Below are positions 6,091 through 9,726 of a stretch of 9,726 nucleotides of DNA, one piece after another. A model generated the notes under the pieces. It had not been told where the DNA came from and searched no databases. It saw nothing but the letters and a program-made list of their open reading frames with translations. This DNA comes from an uncultured Anaerolineae bacterium (GTDB lineage Bacteria; Chloroflexota; Anaerolineae; Anaerolineales; UBA11858), in contig CALCSH010000341.1 of NCBI GenBank assembly GCA_937893815.1, positions 1 to 9,726 of the forward strand. The letters are read 5' to 3'. Every line of letters begins with the position of its first letter. Position 1 is the first letter of the stretch. The position numbers were made by a program, and so were the translations under genes.

Positions 6091-6318
6091 GACCAGGAAA
6101 CTACTGTCACGATTGACCTGATCGACTACTATGATGAAACTACCGGATTCGCCGCCATGGAGCGTCTGACCGGATGGCATTGCGCCATGATGATGGGTTT
6201 TCAAGCGCGCGGCCGCGTCCCGGCGGGCGGCATTTCGATGGAAGTCGCTGTTCCGGCGGCAGAGTTTATGGAAGCTGTGCGTAAGAGGGGAATTAATTTT
6301 ACAGTAGAATTTCGCTAG
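6091..6318 (+). pseudogene. C-terminal remnant of a saccharopine dehydrogenase-like gene
   Basis: The last 75 residues of an open frame read like the C-terminus of saccharopine dehydrogenase / lysine-ketoglutarate reductase-type enzymes: IDLIDYYDETTGFAAMERLTGWHCAMMM, then a 'RGRVPAGGISMEVAVP' loop and 'FMEAVRKRGI' near the end. Such enzymes are usually about 400 residues, so the NAD(P)-binding domain and most of the catalytic domain are missing. Upstream is the palindrome at 5971-6090. Possible starts (GTG 6019, ATG 6025) lie inside its stem and have no ribosome site, so a functional protein is unlikely. The frame is open, without a stop, from 5905 right after the oxidoreductase stop. The residues translated from 5905-5970 might also derive from the old gene, but I cannot confirm this. 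Best read as a decayed or deleted gene. Confidence 0.65.
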
Positions 6319-6374
6319 ACCGAAGACCGGGGACGGGAGACCGGGAAATTTACCCCGGTCCTCCGTCATCCGTC
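6318..6374. terminator. Heptamer palindrome between convergent genes
   Basis: Four 7-bp units (GACCGAA, GACCGGG, GACGGGA, GACCGGG; 6318-6345), an AAATTTAC centre, then three reverse-complement-like units (CCCGGTC, CTCCGTC, ATCCGTC; 6354-6374). ACCGGG/CCCGGT make the inner stem. The array begins on the last base of the remnant's TAG and ends inside the TGA of the minus-strand protease, so it fills the whole gap between two convergent stops. A role as a two-way transcription end is plausible. There is no U-tract, so this is inference. Confidence 0.5.
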
Positions 6375-9117
6375 ATTTCTCAATCAATGGCAAGAATATC
6401 CGATATTGGGTTACCGCGCTGCGACACCATTGCAGCGTGTGTTCCAGAAGTTCAGAGCGGTCTGCCAGATTATTTATCGCCTCGAGGGGGAAAGACCAGA
6501 GAGTTGTCTTGTACACGCCGGTATCCAGTAGCAACCCGGCGTTGCCCTTATCGCCGTTCAGGGCCACAATAGCCCCGGCTGCAGGAGTCAGGCTATCGCT
6601 GAAATTATAGAAAGGATAACTCAGCGCGTAAGGCCCCAGTCCGGCAAACGTCTCCCCAGCCCCAGTTACAGAGGTTTGAGCCACATCGCTCGAAAACGCG
6701 GCCACTCCCAAATATTCAGAGATAAAACTGGTAACGCCGCGATTCCACAAATAATCCTGTCCACTCACCAGTAAACAGCCACCGGTATCCAGCCAGGCAG
6801 CCAGCGCACTTTCGCCCGCGGCGCCCGGCCCAGCGGGAGATTTCCACTCATCGCCCACAAACCAGATCACCGTTTCGTATGGTGCTAACTGCGCCGCGCT
6901 CGGCTCGGTATCGCTGTTGTGTGTGTCCCAAACGGCATAGGGTTGTCCCAGGGCATCCAACGCGGCGGTGTAATAGCTGCGCACATTGGGGTTGTTGTCG
7001 TCATCATCCACCAATAATACAGCAACCGGGGAGCGAGTGGTAAAGCTGGCTATGGCCGGTGCAGAAAGACCACAGGTATTCCCGGCACGCACGCGCCAGT
7101 AGTATTGTGTACTATTGTCCAGCCACGCGGGCAAGGCGTAGCTGGTCTCGGCGACTTCGGCGGTTTGCAGAATATGGATGAAGGTTGAGTCGGCGGCTAC
7201 TTCCACACGGTAATAGGCTGCCTGGGGAACGGCCGCCCACTGCAATGTGGGCGTCACCGAAATATTATCCGCCCCATTGGCGGGCGCGCTCAGCGCAGGC
7301 GCGGCAGGTTTGGTTTGATCAACATGCAGCGCAACCGTATCGCTATGCACCAAATCTCCAGACGCACCCACGATGGAAAATTCGTGATCCCCCGCGGCAA
7401 CGGATTGGGTCGCGCCGAGCGTGAGTACGCTACTCCCCGGCGAAACCAGCGGATTCGGCTGGAAGCTGATCGTAGCCCCTGCGGGTGGATTCTGCAAACT
7501 GAGCGTGACAGAGCTATCGAAACCCATCAACGAATTCACATTGACATCGTACAGGGCGGATTCCGGTGCGCAGATATTCACCACCTCTGGCGCAGCATCA
7601 ATGCGAAAATCGGCCCCGCAATAATCTTTGGCGGCTTGAACGGCGGCCGGGGCGTTAATTTCACCCCAACCTGTAGCGTAATTCGGCGAGCGGGTACCAT
7701 TACCGGTGCCATCGTCGTAGGGTACCGCTCTGGCGGTCAATTGCAAAATGCTCTCGGTGGAGGCATACTCACCAATCAGGCAAGGTGCGGCATCCCACAT
7801 CAGCGCCACCAATCCACTGACATGCGGCGCAGACATCGACGTGCCGCTCATCAGACGATAGTCTTTATCTCCAGTACGCGCCGCCGAACGAATATTCACA
7901 CCCGGCGCCACCACTTGCGGTTTCAGGTTTGGATAATCAGCCGGGTTTAGCGCATCCGGATCATCTGTTGGCCCCCAATTGGAGTGTGAGGCGTACAGAC
8001 CATCGGTATTCCCGGTTGATCCCACCGCCGTCACATTGCCATACCGCGCCGGATTTCCAACCGTATTCAACCCTGGCGGAGTGGAATATCCGCAGGAGGT
8101 ATTGTTGCCATTCGAAAATACCGGGTAAATACCCGCCGCCAGCCAGCTATTAATCATCGTCAGATACCAGGTATCGAGATATTGAACGCAGTCGCCCCAA
8201 GAGTTGTTAATAATATGCGGGCGTTTGGTCGGGTCGGGGTTTTGCCCATTCAGATCCCAGGGAGCCAGCAAAAACTGTCCGCATTCGAGCAATTCGCTAT
8301 CGTTGCCTTCAAACGCCTGACAGGCGATCCATTGTGCGCCGGGGGCCATGCCGATTCCGCCAGAGCCAAGAATCGTTCCCATCGTGTGCGATCCATGCCC
8401 GTGCCAGTCATTTGGTATCAGGTCGCTGCCGCCCAATGCCGGATCCCACCAGTTGTAGTTATGATCAAATGAGCCATTCCCCAAATTACCACGATAGGAA
8501 TTGATCAGCGCTTCATGGGTATACCGTACGCCGGTATCAATATTAGCGACGACGATCCCGGAACCATCATATCCCGCGGCCCATACCTGATCGGCGCCGA
8601 CATGGGTGATATTACTCTGCACCGCCGCGACGATATTCGTGAGGGCGACTTCCTCCTCAATCGGTTCCACCAACTGAGGACGGCGGCGGGCGCGCAACGC
8701 GTCAATTTCGACGAAACTCAATAAACCATTGAAAGTTGTCTGATCCGATGAATTCACCAGAATGGTATTATTGATCCAGAATGATTGGTATTCCACCCCC
8801 TTGGCATCCAGATAGGCCTGTACCCGCTGCTGCGATTTATCTGCAGCCAGTTGTAATGTATTCACAACAAAACGCCCGCGAGTATCCCAATCCAATTCAA
8901 AGGCCAAATCCAGGTTGGGTTGGTGGCGGAACTGGATCATATACCCGGCTTCCTGCTCCACCATGAACTGCGCCTGCAATTCTGGTTCGACCACGGGCTC
9001 GGGAGCCACACCGTCGGAAGCGGCAATCACCACCGAGGTTTGCCATACCGGCGCAAAGATGCCAAATAATGTACTAAAAACCAGGATGCCAGTGAGTATT
9101 CGTTGCCTATTTTTCAT
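6373..9117 (-). CDS. Secreted subtilisin-like serine protease (S8 family)
   Basis: From ATG 9117 the product is 914 residues. It has an export signal (MKNRQR, then a hydrophobic stretch to about residue 33), an I9-like propeptide (about 58-147) and an S8 catalytic domain (about 185-500). The triad is D194 (NIDTGV), H241 (HGHGSHTMG) and S427 (SGTSMSAPHVSG), with oxyanion N338. Next come a beta-rich segment (about 505-600), a fibronectin-III-like domain (604-695) and an uncharacterised domain (696-900) opening with LLVDDDDNNPNVRSYY. The protein ends in YRIFLPLIEK, a hydrophobic tail that may be a surface-retention signal. It should degrade proteins outside the cell. The frame runs on to GTG 9252, which has an AGGA site, but that site is part of a repeat and the extra 45 residues would bury the signal peptide. 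The 9117 start itself lacks a good ribosome site. Confidence 0.92.
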   Translation of the reverse strand: MKNRQRILTGILVFSTLFGIFAPVWQTSVVIAASDGVAPEPVVEPELQAQFMVEQEAGYMIQFRHQPNLDLAFELDWDTRGRFVVNTLQLAADKSQQRVQAYLDAKGVEYQSFWINNTILVNSSDQTTFNGLLSFVEIDALRARRRPQLVEPIEEEVALTNIVAAVQSNITHVGADQVWAAGYDGSGIVVANIDTGVRYTHEALINSYRGNLGNGSFDHNYNWWDPALGGSDLIPNDWHGHGSHTMGTILGSGGIGMAPGAQWIACQAFEGNDSELLECGQFLLAPWDLNGQNPDPTKRPHIINNSWGDCVQYLDTWYLTMINSWLAAGIYPVFSNGNNTSCGYSTPPGLNTVGNPARYGNVTAVGSTGNTDGLYASHSNWGPTDDPDALNPADYPNLKPQVVAPGVNIRSAARTGDKDYRLMSGTSMSAPHVSGLVALMWDAAPCLIGEYASTESILQLTARAVPYDDGTGNGTRSPNYATGWGEINAPAAVQAAKDYCGADFRIDAAPEVVNICAPESALYDVNVNSLMGFDSSVTLSLQNPPAGATISFQPNPLVSPGSSVLTLGATQSVAAGDHEFSIVGASGDLVHSDTVALHVDQTKPAAPALSAPANGADNISVTPTLQWAAVPQAAYYRVEVAADSTFIHILQTAEVAETSYALPAWLDNSTQYYWRVRAGNTCGLSAPAIASFTTRSPVAVLLVDDDDNNPNVRSYYTAALDALGQPYAVWDTHNSDTEPSAAQLAPYETVIWFVGDEWKSPAGPGAAGESALAAWLDTGGCLLVSGQDYLWNRGVTSFISEYLGVAAFSSDVAQTSVTGAGETFAGLGPYALSYPFYNFSDSLTPAAGAIVALNGDKGNAGLLLDTGVYKTTLWSFPLEAINNLADRSELLEHTLQWCRSAVTQYRIFLPLIEK

Positions 9118-9165
9118 CCAAAATGGTTCCCAAAATATTTCTCCGCCACGAATTTCGCCGTCGTT

Positions 9166-9171
9166 TATAAT
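9166..9171 (+). promoter_or_regulatory. Possible -10 box of the SDR gene
   Basis: TATAAT on the plus strand, 131 bp before the start at 9303. It overlaps the minus-strand TAGAAT of the protease promoter candidate, so the two genes may be fired from overlapping -10 regions. No -35 is seen, and the leader would carry the repeat of 9210-9265. Weak evidence. Confidence 0.25.
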
Positions 9172-9178
9172 TCTACCA
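9170..9178 (-). promoter_or_regulatory. Extended -10 motif of the protease gene
   Basis: The minus strand reads TGGTAGAAT, one base different from the TGGTACAAT pair at 3594-3634. The start of transcription would be near 9163, about 45 nt before ATG 9117. This favours 9117 over GTG 9252 as the translation start. No -35 match is seen. Confidence 0.4.
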
Positions 9179-9209
9179 TTGACCACAGGCAGCGAATAGC
9201 AGCCGGAAG

Positions 9210-9265
9210 CCGGGTCTCTGGAATCTCCGTGGTCGTAGTTCAGATTTCTCACGGTAATTCCTAAA
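9210..9265 (-). repeat. 5'-leader repeat, copy 2
   Basis: On the minus strand 9265-9243 matches the block at 3640-3662 at 21 of 23 positions, and 9220-9210 equals CAGAGACCCGG of 3663-3673. The 22 bp between (9242-9221) starts TGAACTACGACCACGGAG and resembles the first block, so it may be a tandem unit. The GTG at 9252 and its AGGA lie inside the repeat, which is why they look like a start site. Confidence 0.6.
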
Positions 9266-9302
9266 GACCCCGGAAACCCATCATCTACCCAACAGGATTT
9301 AT

Positions 9303-9726
9303 ATGAAAATTCTTATTCTCGGAGCAAGTGGTTTTATTGGCGGAGGAATTGCCCAAGCCGCGCTGGATGCCGGTTGGGAGGTACGCGGCTTTCGACGCAA
9401 CCCTGCCAGTGTAGGCGATTTGGACGGCGCGCCTGTAGAGTGGGTAGCCGGAAATCTAGAAGATACCGCCTCCTTGCGAGCCGCCATGCACGATGTGGAT
9501 ATCGTCTTTCATGCCGCAGCATACTACCCCAGCGGCACACACCCGCGCCAGGTGCCCGCGGTAATTGCCCACGCCCGGCGAGAAATCGAGAACGTACTCG
9601 GTGCCGTGCGTGCCACTCAGGTGCCGCGGCTGGTGTTTACATCCACGCTTTCGACCATCGGGCAGCCACCCCCCGGCGAAGATCGTCTCGCCGATGAGGG
9701 CGATATCTATACACCCGGTTCCATGA
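9303..9726 (+). CDS. Extended short-chain dehydrogenase / NAD-dependent epimerase (partial)
   Basis: The frame starts at ATG 9303 with AGGA 5 bp upstream and is open at the right edge (141 codons). The first residues, MKILILGASGFIGGGIAQAA, form the Rossmann nucleotide-binding motif GxxGxxG of the extended SDR family. The sequence continues with GNLEDTASLRAAMHDVDIVFHAAAYY (51-76), typical of the adenine-binding and NNAA-like region. VFTSTLSTIG (112-121) carries the likely catalytic Ser/Thr. The YxxxK pair and the substrate-binding C-terminal domain are outside the window, so the reaction (sugar epimerase, dehydratase or dihydroflavonol-reductase-like) cannot be named. R32/R33 after strand 2 (GFRRN) hint at NADP(H) preference; this is inference. 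The gene is divergent from the protease. Confidence 0.88.
   Translation, partial: MKILILGASGFIGGGIAQAALDAGWEVRGFRRNPASVGDLDGAPVEWVAGNLEDTASLRAAMHDVDIVFHAAAYYPSGTHPRQVPAVIAHARREIENVLGAVRATQVPRLVFTSTLSTIGQPPPGEDRLADEGDIYTPGSM

Noticed and set aside
5950..6369. Minus-strand frame of 139 codons across the palindrome
   Set aside because: It is antisense to the saccharopine-dehydrogenase-like remnant and the hairpins; its residues match no family I know.
7315..7950. Plus-strand frame of 211 codons inside the protease
   Set aside because: Shadow of the protease gene, whose catalytic motifs prove the minus strand is coding.
9118..9252. GTG 9252 as the protease start
   Set aside because: Its ribosome-site-like AGGA belongs to the repeat also found at 3640, and using it would put 45 residues before the signal peptide. 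Not fully excluded, because 9117 has only a weak ribosome site.

Overview
The window (about half G+C) is bacterial. Most genes have Shine-Dalgarno sites and sigma70-like promoters, and there are exported proteins with a lipobox or a signal peptide. My best guess at lineage is Chloroflexota, probably Anaerolineae. The reasons are the Pro/Thr/Glu-rich stalk on the lipoprotein, the subtilase ending in a short '-FLPLIEK' tail, and gene gaps filled with palindromes and short degenerate repeats. This is inference; no rRNA or other marker gene is present.

Left part, minus strand: the N-terminal half of an M24 Xaa-Pro-peptidase-like protein runs off the left edge (1-683). A 180-bp gap follows with a -10 box and two hairpins. 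Next come a lipid-anchored alpha/beta hydrolase (863-1840) and an OsmC-family protein (1856-2284), 15 bp apart and transcribed as osmC-like then hydrolase from a good promoter (2333-2361). A histone-deacetylase-fold amidohydrolase (2384-3409) comes next.

Middle, plus strand: a 303-bp divergent region (3410-3712) carries a long perfect hairpin, a pair of oppositely directed extended -10 motifs forming a perfect inverted repeat, and a repeat found again near 9250. It leads into an AlaX-type alanyl-tRNA editing protein (3713-4435) and a DAO-family FAD oxidoreductase (4507-5904), separated by a palindromic array of about 7-8-bp units. After the oxidoreductase lies a nested palindrome and then the C-terminal remnant of a saccharopine-dehydrogenase-like gene (6091-6318).

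Right part: a large secreted subtilisin-family protease is on the minus strand (6373-9117; GTG at 9252 is a less likely start). It converges on the remnant across a heptamer palindrome that fills the gap between the two stop codons. Divergent from it, an extended short-chain dehydrogenase / NAD-dependent epimerase starts at 9303 and runs off the right edge.

The genes look like a housekeeping mixture (peptidases, thiol peroxide defence, tRNA proofreading, redox enzymes), not one pathway. The most unusual content is between the genes. There are two unrelated-looking hairpins of identical 26-3-26 geometry, two degenerate heptamer/octamer palindromes that begin at stop codons, a repeat shared by two 5' regions, and a promoter pair built as an inverted repeat. 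I found no CRISPR, tRNA, rRNA, transposase, phage gene or recognisable defence system.
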